This document shows positions 7,420 through 15,015 of a DNA stretch of 23,018 bases, in pieces. Numbering within the stretch: the first letter of the stretch is position 1; every line of letters starts with the position of its first letter. Position numbers and translations under genes: made by a program. The notes under the pieces are model-generated. The model made no database searches and had not been told where the DNA came from. It saw only the letters and a program-made list of their open reading frames with translations. Source of the stretch: BOG-908 sp964244615 (GTDB lineage: Bacteria; Pseudomonadota; Alphaproteobacteria; Acetobacterales; Acetobacteraceae); contig CAXTJP010000037.1 of assembly GCA_964244615.1 (NCBI GenBank), forward strand, positions 1 through 23,018. Reading direction: 5' to 3'.

Positions 7420-8259
7420 ATGCCAGACATGCCCCAGCCCCTGCCCGTGCGTGGAACGCTCATGCAGGGCAAGCGGGGCATCGTCATGGGTGTCGCCAAC
7501 GAGCGTTCACTGGCCTGGGGCATCGCCGCCGCCTGCGCTGCGCAAGGGGCGGAGATCGCCTTCACCTACCAGGGCGACGCGCTCGGCAAGCGGGTGCGGC
7601 CGCTCGCGACCAGCGTCGGCTCCGACCTGGTGCTCCCCTGCGACGTGACCGACGAGGCCAGCATCGATGCCGCCTTCGCCGCGGTGCAGCGCGCCTGGGG
7701 CGGGATCGACTTCCTGGTGCACGCGATCGGCTTCGCCGACAAGCAGTACCTGCGCGGCCGTTACGTGGACACGCCGCGGGAAGCGTTCCTGCAGGCGCTG
7801 GACATCTCCTGCTTCTCGTTCACCGCCGTGTGCCAGCGCGCGGCCGCCCTGATGAAGCAGGGCGGATCGCTTCTGACCCTGACCTACCTGGGCGCCGAAC
7901 GCGTGGTGCCGCACTACAACGTGATGGGCGTCGCCAAGGCGGCGCTCGAAGCCTCGGTCCGCTACCTGGCGATGGACCTGGGCGAAGCCGGCATTCGGGT
8001 GAACGCCATCAGCGCCGGCCCGGTGAAGACGCTGGCGGCCAGCGGCATCGGCGATTTCCGCTACATCCTGCGCTGGAACCAGCTGAACAGCCCGATGGAA
8101 CGCAACGTGGGCGTGGACGAGGTCGGCGGCGCCGGCCTGTACCTGCTCTCGGACCTGTCCACCGCCGTCACCGGCGAGGTGCATCACGTGGACTGCGGCT
8201 ACCACATCATCGGCATGAAAAACCCTCACGCGCCGGATATCGCCGCGGTCTCTGAATGA
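7420..8259 (+). CDS. fabI: Enoyl-[acyl-carrier-protein] reductase (NADH)
   Basis: FabI carries out the last reduction of each fatty-acid elongation cycle in the cytoplasm. The 279-residue short-chain dehydrogenase has the FabI cofactor loop (GVANERSLAWGIA, about 24-36), the TYLGAE tyrosine (156) and the catalytic Tyr166-x6-Lys173 in HYNVMGVAK. The ATG at 7420 is preceded by GAGGA at good spacing; internal Met codons at 7429 and 7462 are less likely. aroC follows in the same direction. The stop codon TGA is inside the left arm of a hairpin repeat. The same TTGACA-containing region upstream serves pdxH and fabI, but no convincing full promoter could be read. Confidence 0.96.
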   Translation: MPDMPQPLPVRGTLMQGKRGIVMGVANERSLAWGIAAACAAQGAEIAFTYQGDALGKRVRPLATSVGSDLVLPCDVTDEASIDAAFAAVQRAWGGIDFLVHAIGFADKQYLRGRYVDTPREAFLQALDISCFSFTAVCQRAAALMKQGGSLLTLTYLGAERVVPHYNVMGVAKAALEASVRYLAMDLGEAGIRVNAISAGPVKTLAASGIGDFRYILRWNQLNSPMERNVGVDEVGGAGLYLLSDLSTAVTGEVHHVDCGYHIIGMKNPHAPDIAAVSE

Positions 8260-8312
8260 ACAGAAAAGAAGATTCTTCTTTCTTGAAAGAAGCAAAAGAA
8301 CTTTTGTTCATT
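8255..8312 (-). repeat. A/T-rich nested hairpin repeat, copy 3
   Basis: AATGAACAGAAAAG (8255-8268) pairs with CTTTTGTTCATT (8301-8312) with a small bulge. Inside, CTTCTTTC (8275-8282) and GAAAGAAG (8285-8292) form a perfect stem. On the minus strand it reads GAACAAAAGTTCTTTTGCTT then TTTCAAGAAA, closely similar to copy 1 on the plus strand. It fills almost all of the space between fabI and aroC, contains the fabI stop codon and ends 8 bases before the aroC start. Confidence 0.75.
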
Positions 8313-8320
8313 GGGCTCCA

Positions 8321-9394
8321 TTGAGTTTCAACAGCTTTGGTCACCTGTTTCGGGTGACCACCTGGGGCGAGAGCCACGGTTCGGCCATCGGCTGCGTGGT
8401 CGATGGGTGTCCGCCGCGCCTTCCGCTTGCCGAGGCCGACATCCAGCCATACCTGGACCGGCGCCGCCCCGGCCAGTCGAAGTTCACCACCCAGCGCCAG
8501 GAACCCGACCAGGTGCGCATCCTGTCGGGCGTCTTCGAGGGCCGCACCACCGGCACGCCGATCGCGCTGCAGATCGACAACGTGGACCAGCGCTCGCGCG
8601 ACTACGGCGACATCGCGCAGCAGTACCGGCCGGGCCACGCCGACCTCACCTACGACCGCAAATACGGCATACGCGACCATCGCGGCGGCGGCCGCAGCTC
8701 GGCGCGCGAGACCGCCTGCCGGGTCGCCGCCGGCGCCATCGCGCGGCGTGTGCTGGGCGATGCCGTCACCCTGCGCGGCGCGCTGGTCCGCATGGGCCCG
8801 CACGCGATCGACCCGTCGCGCTGGGACTGGGCGGAAACGGCCCGCAACCCGTTCTTCTGCCCCGACAGCGTCATGGCCAAGCTGTGGGAGGACTACCTGG
8901 CAGGGATCCGCCGCGCCGGCTCGTCGGTGGGCGCGGTCATCGAGATCGTGGCGGACGGCGTGCCGGCGGGCTTGGGCGCGCCGCTCTACGCCAAGCTGGA
9001 CGCCGAGATCGCCTCCGCCCTGATGGGCATCAACGCCGTCAAGGGTGTCGAGATCGGCGACGGGTTCGCCGCCGCCGCCCTGACCGGCGAGCAGAACGCC
9101 GACGAGATGTGGATGGAGCAGGACACGCTGCGGTTCGGCTCCAACCACGCCGGCGGGGTGCTGGGCGGCATCGCGACCGGGCAGCCGATCGTGGCGCGCT
9201 TCGCGGTCAAGCCCACCAGCTCCATCCTGACACCACGCCGCAGCGTCGATAGCGCGGGCGCCGAGGTTTCGGTCAGCACGCGCGGCCGGCACGACCCCTG
9301 CGTCGGCATACGCGCGGTGCCGGTGGGCGAGGCGATGGTGGCCTGCGTGCTGGCCGACCACCTGCTGCGTCACCGGGCCCAATGCGGCGGGTGA
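8321..9394 (+). CDS. aroC: Chorismate synthase
   Basis: AroC converts 5-enolpyruvylshikimate-3-phosphate to chorismate with reduced FMN, the last step of the shikimate pathway. The 357-residue protein is of normal length. It begins FNSFGHLFRVTTWGESHG, the typical N-terminus, and has the GRSSARETACRVAAGAIA signature and the C-terminal DPCVGIRAVPVGEAM. The start is the TTG at 8321 (MSFNSF...), because no ATG lies upstream in frame and the family starts here. No Shine-Dalgarno sequence is visible; the hairpin repeat occupies the place where one should be. Translation may depend on coupling to fabI or be weak. Confidence 0.95.
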   Translation: MSFNSFGHLFRVTTWGESHGSAIGCVVDGCPPRLPLAEADIQPYLDRRRPGQSKFTTQRQEPDQVRILSGVFEGRTTGTPIALQIDNVDQRSRDYGDIAQQYRPGHADLTYDRKYGIRDHRGGGRSSARETACRVAAGAIARRVLGDAVTLRGALVRMGPHAIDPSRWDWAETARNPFFCPDSVMAKLWEDYLAGIRRAGSSVGAVIEIVADGVPAGLGAPLYAKLDAEIASALMGINAVKGVEIGDGFAAAALTGEQNADEMWMEQDTLRFGSNHAGGVLGGIATGQPIVARFAVKPTSSILTPRRSVDSAGAEVSVSTRGRHDPCVGIRAVPVGEAMVACVLADHLLRHRAQCGG

Positions 9395-9465
9395 GTACGG
9401 CGACAGGCGCCGACGCCGATTCGCCGAAATAATGTGACTGCGGGCTTAAATCACGGAAATGTCGG

Positions 9466-9471
9466 TATGAT
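9466..9471 (+). promoter_or_regulatory. Possible -10 box upstream of the 408-residue hypothetical gene
   Basis: TATGAT is one base from the sigma-70 -10 consensus and lies 34 bases upstream of the ATG at 9505, in the A/T-richest part of the 110-bp gap after aroC. The matching -35 region (around 9443-9448) is poor, so this is only a candidate. Confidence 0.3.
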
Positions 9472-9504
9472 CCGCCCCTGAACGATCCCCATTGTCATGG
9501 CACC

Positions 9505-10731
9505 ATGAACAACGCGGATTCACTCGACCATTCCCCAGCCCTGAACGCGCTCGTCGACCGTATCGGTCGCCCGGTGTGGCAAGCGCGGATGGCGGAGCTG
9601 AAACGTGGCTGCGTTGCCACCTATGCCGGCCGGGCGCTGGGGCAGCTGCATGCGCTGGAGCTGACGATCGAGCGGCTTCGCCGGCCGGGCCGCAACACGC
9701 CGACGACCGAGCTCGATCGTCGCATCGGCTGCCTGGCGACGGCGCTGGTTTCGCTGGCCGACAGCCTGACGGCGCAGGGCCGCGAGCGACTGGACGCGGC
9801 GCTGGGGTTGGCCATGCGTGGGCCGGGCAACCTGGTGCCGCTGTTTCACCTGATTCGCACGGCGTCCGTGCAGCGCGGCCGCGGGTTCGAAGTGGGCTTC
9901 GCCGGCTTCGACGAGGACGCGCCGTTCGACCTGCTGCTGAACCGCATGGGACTGGAAGCCGAGCTGGTGTGCGACGTGATGTCGGCCGAGGCGGGGCGTG
10001 ACCTGCATCGCCGCGCCTGGTCGCAGCTGATGGACCGGGTGGACGCCGACCTGCATAGCTGGCTCGCCGCCCATCCCGGCCGCTATCTGCTGAAGATGAC
10101 CCTGCCGCAGGGGCTGAAGGGGACGGAGGCGCCGGCCGATTGCACGCCGCTCTCCGAACTGCATCGGCGCATCACCCGCATGCTGTCGGATTGCCGGCGC
10201 GCCGACCACGACGAGGCCGCCGTGCTGCGGCTGGATCCGCTGATGCTGGCCGCGGCGCAAGCGAACGACCGCGAGGCCAGCGGCGCCGGCCTGATGCCGA
10301 GCCTGCGGCGGGAGTTCGGCCCGGAGGCGCATCTGGCCGTGACATCGGCCGGGCAGGGCGTGTTCGTGATGGCGGCACGGGCGGGGCGCGAGGACGAGGT
10401 GGCCGGCGCCGTGCACCGCCGAATGGCCGAGATCGCCCCGGCCCGTCTGACCGGGACCCGGCCGGGCATCCTGGCCATGTTCCTCGAGGACACCGACCGG
10501 CTGGAGTGGCACGCGCTGCGCGGGCAGCTTCGGCTGGAGGGCGAGGCGCGTCATTTCATGACCCGCCCGGAGGCGCGCGCCGTGGTCGCCGTCACCTGTG
10601 CGTCCCGGTTGGAGCTGCTGGGCCCCGACGAGACCGAGGGTTGTCCCTGTGCGGAGCTCCGCTTCCGCAACCCCAGCCACCCATCGGCCAAGGCGCTGGC
10701 CCTGGCGCCGGCGGTGCTGTCCTCGCCCTGA
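9505..10731 (+). CDS. Hypothetical protein, unknown function
   Basis: The 408-residue protein has no signal peptide or membrane segment. The N-terminal 120 residues are helical and Arg/Leu-rich. The middle has GFEVGFAGFDEDAPFDLLLN, then a segment ending HPGRYLLKMTLPQGL (about 190-204) that looks conserved and resembles, as far as I recall, uncharacterised alphaproteobacterial proteins. The C-terminal third includes RPGILAMFLEDTDRLEWHAL, and a CPC pair at 380-382 lies near the end. I cannot assign a fold or reaction. The ATG at 9505 has no clear ribosome binding site. Codon use matches its neighbours, so it is a real gene rather than a shadow. Confidence 0.75.
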   Translation: MNNADSLDHSPALNALVDRIGRPVWQARMAELKRGCVATYAGRALGQLHALELTIERLRRPGRNTPTTELDRRIGCLATALVSLADSLTAQGRERLDAALGLAMRGPGNLVPLFHLIRTASVQRGRGFEVGFAGFDEDAPFDLLLNRMGLEAELVCDVMSAEAGRDLHRRAWSQLMDRVDADLHSWLAAHPGRYLLKMTLPQGLKGTEAPADCTPLSELHRRITRMLSDCRRADHDEAAVLRLDPLMLAAAQANDREASGAGLMPSLRREFGPEAHLAVTSAGQGVFVMAARAGREDEVAGAVHRRMAEIAPARLTGTRPGILAMFLEDTDRLEWHALRGQLRLEGEARHFMTRPEARAVVAVTCASRLELLGPDETEGCPCAELRFRNPSHPSAKALALAPAVLSSP

Positions 10732-11139
10732 CCATGGGGGCGAGCAGCGTCCGTGGGTTCCCTGCGCAGCCCGTGAGCAAGTCGGCCGTCAGGCAGGCAG
10801 CGGACCTCCGAACCCGGTCGTGCAGGCTTGGACCCGCGCATGGCTGTTACCCGGGCCTGGCGGCGGGCCTTCCAGCACGTCCGTCCGCGACCTTGGGATG
10901 GTCGAGGCGCCGGCATCCACCGTTTGACCGGCCAGGGCGTTCGAACCGCCTCGTCGGCAGCAAAGGCGGGTCGCATACAAGTGTAACTTTCAAGGCTCGG
11001 CCTTCGGTGGCAAGTTTATTGCTGCATCGACAGAGCCAAGCCCGGAAAGACAACTCACGGTAGAGCGTTTCGTTGACATTCTACTTAAAGAAGAGTGAAC
11101 CTTCCGGCTCCGGTACGTTTTCCGAGGAGGCCGGGAACA
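10732..11139. other. 408-bp intergenic region upstream of the GH26-like gene
   Basis: I found no recognisable gene here on either strand; the open frames seen do not look like proteins. The first half is as GC-rich as the coding DNA, and the last 150 bases are clearly less so and look regulatory. They hold the sigma-54-type promoter at 11008-11023, a TTGACA at 11073-11078 with no good partner box, and the GAGGAGG ribosome binding site (11124-11130) of the next gene. Confidence 0.5.
11008..11023 (+). promoter_or_regulatory. Sigma-54 (RpoN) type -24/-12 promoter candidate
   Basis: TGGCAAGTTTATTGCT matches the RpoN consensus TGGCACG-N4-TTGCW at every position except one, with exactly ten bases between the GG and GC doublets. 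Transcription would start near 11034, about 105 bases before the ATG at 11140. It lies in a long regulatory-looking gap, as expected for a promoter needing an upstream activator. Whether the organism has RpoN cannot be seen here. Confidence 0.5.
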
Positions 11140-13092
11140 ATGAAGCAGATTTTCCGGATGGTGGCCCTCGCGGCCACGCTGACGAGCGGCTGGTCCAGCT
11201 ACGCCGTCGCCCAGACGACCGGCACGGGGAGCTACCTGCCGTCCGGACCCTCCGGACCGACGCCTGTCCCGCCCAGCCCGACGCTGCTCGGGGTCTATGC
11301 CTCCGACTCTCCCGGCGGCTTCGAGGCGATGGATACATGGCTGGGTCGACCGTTGGACTTCACGTCGATCCACACGGGGCAGGCGAGCGAGTACGATTTC
11401 GTCAACTCCCCCGGTTACGTGCTGCAAAGCAGCCAATATCGCGGCACGAACGCGGCCGGCGTGGTGGATTCGCGGCTGGTGAGCGTGCCGCTGTTCTGGA
11501 ACGGGGGGACGCTGGATGCCGCCGCCGCGGGCACCTACGACGCCGATTGGGCGAGTGTCGCCCAAACGGTGCTGACGAGCATCAACGGCGGGCCGGCACC
11601 CAACCAAGCCATCATCTACCTGCGCACCGGTTGGGAGCAGAATCTCTGGAACCAGATGCCGTGGTCCTCCACCGGCAGGGAGGCGCTGTACATTGCCGCG
11701 TTCCAAAGGTTCGTGACGGTGTTTCGGTCGGTTGACACGACCGGCCGGTTCCGGTTCGTGTGGTGCCCCAATGTCGGCGGCGACCCGATCGCGTCCTCCT
11801 ACCCGGGCGACGCCTATGTCGACGTGATCGGCATGGATTTCTACTACGGGTTGAACTCGCTGACCAACGACCCCGACCCTGACGCGGCGTTCCAGGAAAT
11901 GCTGGATGGCGGGCTGACAGCGATCGCCAACATGGCGGCCTCGTCGGGCAAGCCGCTGGCCTTCCCCGAATGGGGCATCAACAAGGACGGGTTCGGCAAC
12001 TACGTCAAGGATTTCTTCGACTGGTGCCGGTCGAACAACTGTCTTTACGTGAACTACTGGGACAACGACGGCGATTACGCCTCGGAGGTGTCGGACGGCT
12101 CCTACCCGGAAACGGGCGCCATGCTGCGGCACCTGTTCAACCCGGCCGCCTACCCCGTCGAGCCGATCGCGGCGCCGGTGAACCTGTCGGCGCTGGCCGG
12201 CGACCACATGGTGACCGTTTCCGGGGCGCCGGTGGTCTCGTCCACGCCGGTCACCACCTACTACCTCTACGAGGGGCCGAGCTCCGGCGGCGAATCCGTC
12301 GTGCCGGTGGCCACCTCGTCCTCGCCGTATTTCGTCGACAGCCGCCCCAACGGGCAGCCCGCCTTCTACCGGATGGGGGCGGGCAACGCGCTCAGCCTGG
12401 GCTACCTGTCGGCCGAGGTCACGGCCACGCCACACGGGACATCCCACAAGCCCCTGCCCGACGTGGCCCTGGGCGTGCCGCCCAGCGGCTACGCCCAGTC
12501 GGCGACGGCCTCGCTGGTTGCGCTTTCCCAAGCCAACCCGGCCATGGCCAACGCCACGATCTCCGCCCTGGTCGCGCCCACGACCGTTCCGGGCATGGTG
12601 GCCGGATTTCCGAACGGCCTGACGCTCGGGCTGGACGACCAAAACCACCTGGTCGGGTTCAGCAGGGATTACTACAGCAACCGCTACACCGCCACGAGCA
12701 CCCTGCCCGTGCCGTTCCCGGTGGACGGCCAGACGCCAGAATGGGTGCGTATGGACCTAGACGCCAAGGGTGCCACCACCGTCTTCTACGCCGCACGCGT
12801 GGTTGGCGGCACGATGCCCAAGCCGGGCTCGCCCGCGTGGTCGCAACTGGGCGAGCCGGTAACCGGGCAGAACCACAACGGCATCTATGACGCGACCGCC
12901 GAAGCCTTCAGGGTCGGGGGCTCGTCGCAGCAGGGCGGAACACTGACGGGCACCGTCTACGACGCGGCACTCTACGTGAACGGTTTGCTCGCCACCCACC
13001 CGAAATTCGACGCGCAGCAATCGGGAACGACGCGGTTCGTGGACGGGCTCTCGAAGGTGTGGACGACCGGAGGGGGCGCCAAAATACACTAG
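11140..13092 (+). CDS. Secreted GH26-like glycoside hydrolase with C-terminal beta-domains
   Basis: The 650-residue protein has a signal peptide (residues 1-24, ending YAVAQ) and a Pro/Ser/Gly linker. A TIM-barrel domain at about 48-338 resembles GH26 mannanase-type enzymes: YLRTGWEQN with Glu166 as likely acid/base, FVWCPN, YPGDAYVDVIGMDFYYG, and LAFPEWG with Glu277 as likely nucleophile. Residues 345-430 look like a fibronectin-III-type domain (YYLYEGPSSGG), and about 440-640 like a LamG/concanavalin-like beta-sandwich, perhaps sugar-binding. The start has an excellent GAGGAGG site, unlike most genes here. It probably cuts or remodels an extracellular beta-glycan. It is convergent with the sugar-decorating operon, so its substrate could be that product; this is inference. 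Confidence 0.82.
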   Translation: MKQIFRMVALAATLTSGWSSYAVAQTTGTGSYLPSGPSGPTPVPPSPTLLGVYASDSPGGFEAMDTWLGRPLDFTSIHTGQASEYDFVNSPGYVLQSSQYRGTNAAGVVDSRLVSVPLFWNGGTLDAAAAGTYDADWASVAQTVLTSINGGPAPNQAIIYLRTGWEQNLWNQMPWSSTGREALYIAAFQRFVTVFRSVDTTGRFRFVWCPNVGGDPIASSYPGDAYVDVIGMDFYYGLNSLTNDPDPDAAFQEMLDGGLTAIANMAASSGKPLAFPEWGINKDGFGNYVKDFFDWCRSNNCLYVNYWDNDGDYASEVSDGSYPETGAMLRHLFNPAAYPVEPIAAPVNLSALAGDHMVTVSGAPVVSSTPVTTYYLYEGPSSGGESVVPVATSSSPYFVDSRPNGQPAFYRMGAGNALSLGYLSAEVTATPHGTSHKPLPDVALGVPPSGYAQSATASLVALSQANPAMANATISALVAPTTVPGMVAGFPNGLTLGLDDQNHLVGFSRDYYSNRYTATSTLPVPFPVDGQTPEWVRMDLDAKGATTVFYAARVVGGTMPKPGSPAWSQLGEPVTGQNHNGIYDATAEAFRVGGSSQQGGTLTGTVYDAALYVNGLLATHPKFDAQQSGTTRFVDGLSKVWTTGGGAKIH

Positions 13093-13159
13093 CATTTCGG
13101 ACGCCGCAGACCCGCCGGGACGGCATGAGGATGCCCCGCCGCGCTCAAGGCAGGCCTGG

Positions 13160-13981
13160 CTAGCCGGGGCGGCTCAGCACGAAGGCGGCGCCGTCCCACA
13201 GGCTGAAGGGCCGGTCGCCGTTCTCGTGCGTTTGCAGCCCCAGCTGGTCCGCCCAGCCCCCGATCCAGCGCCGGTCGGCGTCCACGCCCGCGCCGTAGGA
13301 CAGGTTAAGGATCGCCAGGGCGCCGCCCGGCCGCAGCATCTGCGTCAGGGCTTTGATCTGCCGGTCGGCGATGCCTGCCTGCACCAGATAGGGGAAACTA
13401 TCCACCGCCAGGACGAGGTCCAGGCTGGCAGGCGGCATGGCCGGCGGCCCGCCGTCGGTCACCGCGAAGGTCAGGCCCGCCTGCGCGGGGTGACGCCGGC
13501 GGGCCTCGGCGATCATGCCGGGCGAGACGTCCAGTCCCAGCACCGACCCGACGCGGGGCGTCAGCGCCGCCGCAACCCGGCCGATGCCGCAGCCGATATC
13601 GAGCACGGCGGCGCTGGAAAAGGCCAGGCCGCGCGCGACCAGCCAGTCCACCAGTTCGTCCGTCGCGCGGGCCAGCAGCGCCGGGTCGCCGAGCGCGTAG
13701 GCGGCGACGCTCGCCTCCGGCGCGCGCGCCACGGCGCGGTCGAACATCCGGGCGATCGCCTGCGGCGTGCGTGCCTCGGCATGGTCCACCTGCGCCTCGG
13801 CCAGCATGTCGGCGACGGTGGCCAGTGCACCGCGCCGCGCCGCGAACAGGCGGGACAGGGCGGAGTCCGCGGGGAGCAGTCCGGCGATCTCGGCGGGCGG
13901 CAGGCCTGACAGCAGCAAGCGGGCCAGTGCCACCTCCGGCGAGATACGGCCCGCCAGGCACTCGGCCACCGCTTCGTTCAC
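13160..13981 (-). CDS. Class I SAM-dependent methyltransferase (last gene of glycan operon)
   Basis: The 273-residue protein has a helical N-terminal region (about 1-110) and a Rossmann methyltransferase core: motif I VLDIGCGIGRVAAAL at about 125-140, the acidic LGLDVSPGM after strand 2, and DLVLAVDSFPYLV as strand 4. The LRPGGALAILNLS segment is also typical. The GTG start overlaps the stop of the acetyltransferase gene as GTGA, so it is translationally coupled. The substrate is unknown; within this operon a sugar or acyl acceptor is plausible. Confidence 0.85.
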   Translation of the reverse strand: MNEAVAECLAGRISPEVALARLLLSGLPPAEIAGLLPADSALSRLFAARRGALATVADMLAEAQVDHAEARTPQAIARMFDRAVARAPEASVAAYALGDPALLARATDELVDWLVARGLAFSSAAVLDIGCGIGRVAAALTPRVGSVLGLDVSPGMIAEARRRHPAQAGLTFAVTDGGPPAMPPASLDLVLAVDSFPYLVQAGIADRQIKALTQMLRPGGALAILNLSYGAGVDADRRWIGGWADQLGLQTHENGDRPFSLWDGAAFVLSRPG

Positions 13982-14985
13982 ACCCGCACCAGGTGGCGGG
14001 TGGCGTTGTGCCGATCGGTGGCGCCCCAGGCATGTTTATAGGCCTCGTCGCCGCGCAGGAAATGCAGCTCGCGGCGCCCTTCGGCGATCGCTTCCTCGGC
14101 CATCGCACCGAGCAGCAGCGAGCCGGGGCTGCAGAACGCGTGTTCGGCGGCGAAGCCGCTGAGGTAGAGCAGCAGCCGGTCCCGCCCGCCCAGCAGGGCC
14201 AGGCAGCCGGCCGCGATGTCCGGGCCGAGGCGCAGCAGGCAGACGCGCAGCGCGCCGTCCCGCAGCAGCACCGGCGCGGCGTTTGCCAGCATCTCGCGCA
14301 CCCGTGGGTCGGCGAGCACGCCGCCGGGCGTATCGCTGGCCGACCAGCGTGCGGCGTGCAGCCGGAACAGCGCTTCCAGCATCGGCGCCAGGGTGTCCGC
14401 GTCGGCCAGCTCGACGGAGAACCCGCCCGCGCGCCCGGCGCGATGGCGGTTCATGCGCAGCTTGCGGTGCGTGGTCGCGGGCATGGCCTGGCGCAACGCC
14501 TCTGTCCCATCGGGCAGGCAGAGCACCGGGCAGGGTTCGCCGGCCAGCAGGCTTGCCTGCCAGCCGGGCGGCGCGGCGGCGTCACGCAGGGCGGCGCCCG
14601 GCGGCAGGTCGATCAGGTCGCAGGTGTCCGCCTCAGCCGCACAGGCCAGCACCGTTTCCAGCAGCCTGGTGGCGGCGTCCGGCGGTGCGTCCGGCGCGAT
14701 CAGCGCGTCAAGCGTGTCGCTGATACCGGCCCCGATGGGCAGCAGCTTGGCGCCGTCCTGGCCGCACGCGGGCAGGACGTAGGTGGGCAGCAGCCCGGCC
14801 AGCCGGCCCTGGACGCGCAGCACGCCCAGCACCGGGCGGCCGGTGCCGAACTGCGACCACCAGGGCAGCAGCCAGGCCGGGCTCTGGAACGGCGTCGCGT
14901 CCGGCAGGCGACCCCACAGATCGTGCCACTCGCCGGCCAGGGCCTGCATCCCGGCCTCCGTCACGATGCACGTGACGGCGATCAT
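13978..14985 (-). CDS. CelD/BcsL-type GNAT acetyltransferase
   Basis: The 335-residue protein resembles the double-GNAT CelD family (Acetyltransf_6) that acylates polysaccharides or their precursors. Landmarks are TPFQSPAWLLPWWSQFG (31-47), the THRKLRMNRHR segment near residue 170, and a C-terminal GNAT half with AGCLALLGGRDRLLLYLSGF and LHFLRGDEAYKHAWGA. The start at 14985 (MIAVTCIVTEAG) is the second of two identical start regions created by a 29-bp tandem duplication. The first copy, at 15014, overlaps the stop of the GT4 gene but leads into a 10-codon frame that ends on this ATG. A substrate on the operon's sugar product is inferred. Confidence 0.86.
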   Translation of the reverse strand: MIAVTCIVTEAGMQALAGEWHDLWGRLPDATPFQSPAWLLPWWSQFGTGRPVLGVLRVQGRLAGLLPTYVLPACGQDGAKLLPIGAGISDTLDALIAPDAPPDAATRLLETVLACAAEADTCDLIDLPPGAALRDAAAPPGWQASLLAGEPCPVLCLPDGTEALRQAMPATTHRKLRMNRHRAGRAGGFSVELADADTLAPMLEALFRLHAARWSASDTPGGVLADPRVREMLANAAPVLLRDGALRVCLLRLGPDIAAGCLALLGGRDRLLLYLSGFAAEHAFCSPGSLLLGAMAEEAIAEGRRELHFLRGDEAYKHAWGATDRHNATRHLVRV

Positions 14986-15015
14986 GGCGTCACGATGCAC
15001 GTGACGGCGATCATG
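14960..15015. repeat. 29-bp tandem duplication over the GT4-acetyltransferase junction
   Basis: Two copies of a 29-base unit lie head to tail (14960-14988 and 14989 onward), identical over the first 27 bases. Each copy contains, on the minus strand, ATGATCGCCGTCACG, the start of the acetyltransferase. Because 29 is not a multiple of three, the copies are in different frames. Confidence 0.95.
14982..15014 (-). CDS. Ten-codon mini-ORF created by the duplication
   Basis: From the ATG at 15014 translation gives MIAVTCIVTP and then TGA. The ATG overlaps the GT4 stop (ATGA) and the TGA overlaps the acetyltransferase ATG (ATGA). It is best seen as a relay for terminating and re-initiating ribosomes, not a functional peptide. 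Confidence 0.5.
   Translation of the reverse strand: MIAVTCIVTP

Noticed and set aside
10551..10976. Minus-strand open frame across the end of the hypothetical gene and the gap after it
   Set aside because: It overlaps a better gene, shows no recognisable motif and has no ribosome binding site.
11073..11078. TTGACA as a sigma-70 -35 box before the GH26-like gene
   Set aside because: No acceptable -10 box lies 16-18 bases downstream (the bases there read TGAACC); the sigma-54-type site is a better candidate.
14960..15015. CRISPR-like direct repeats
   Set aside because: There are only two adjacent copies with no spacer, and they are explained by a tandem duplication of coding sequence.
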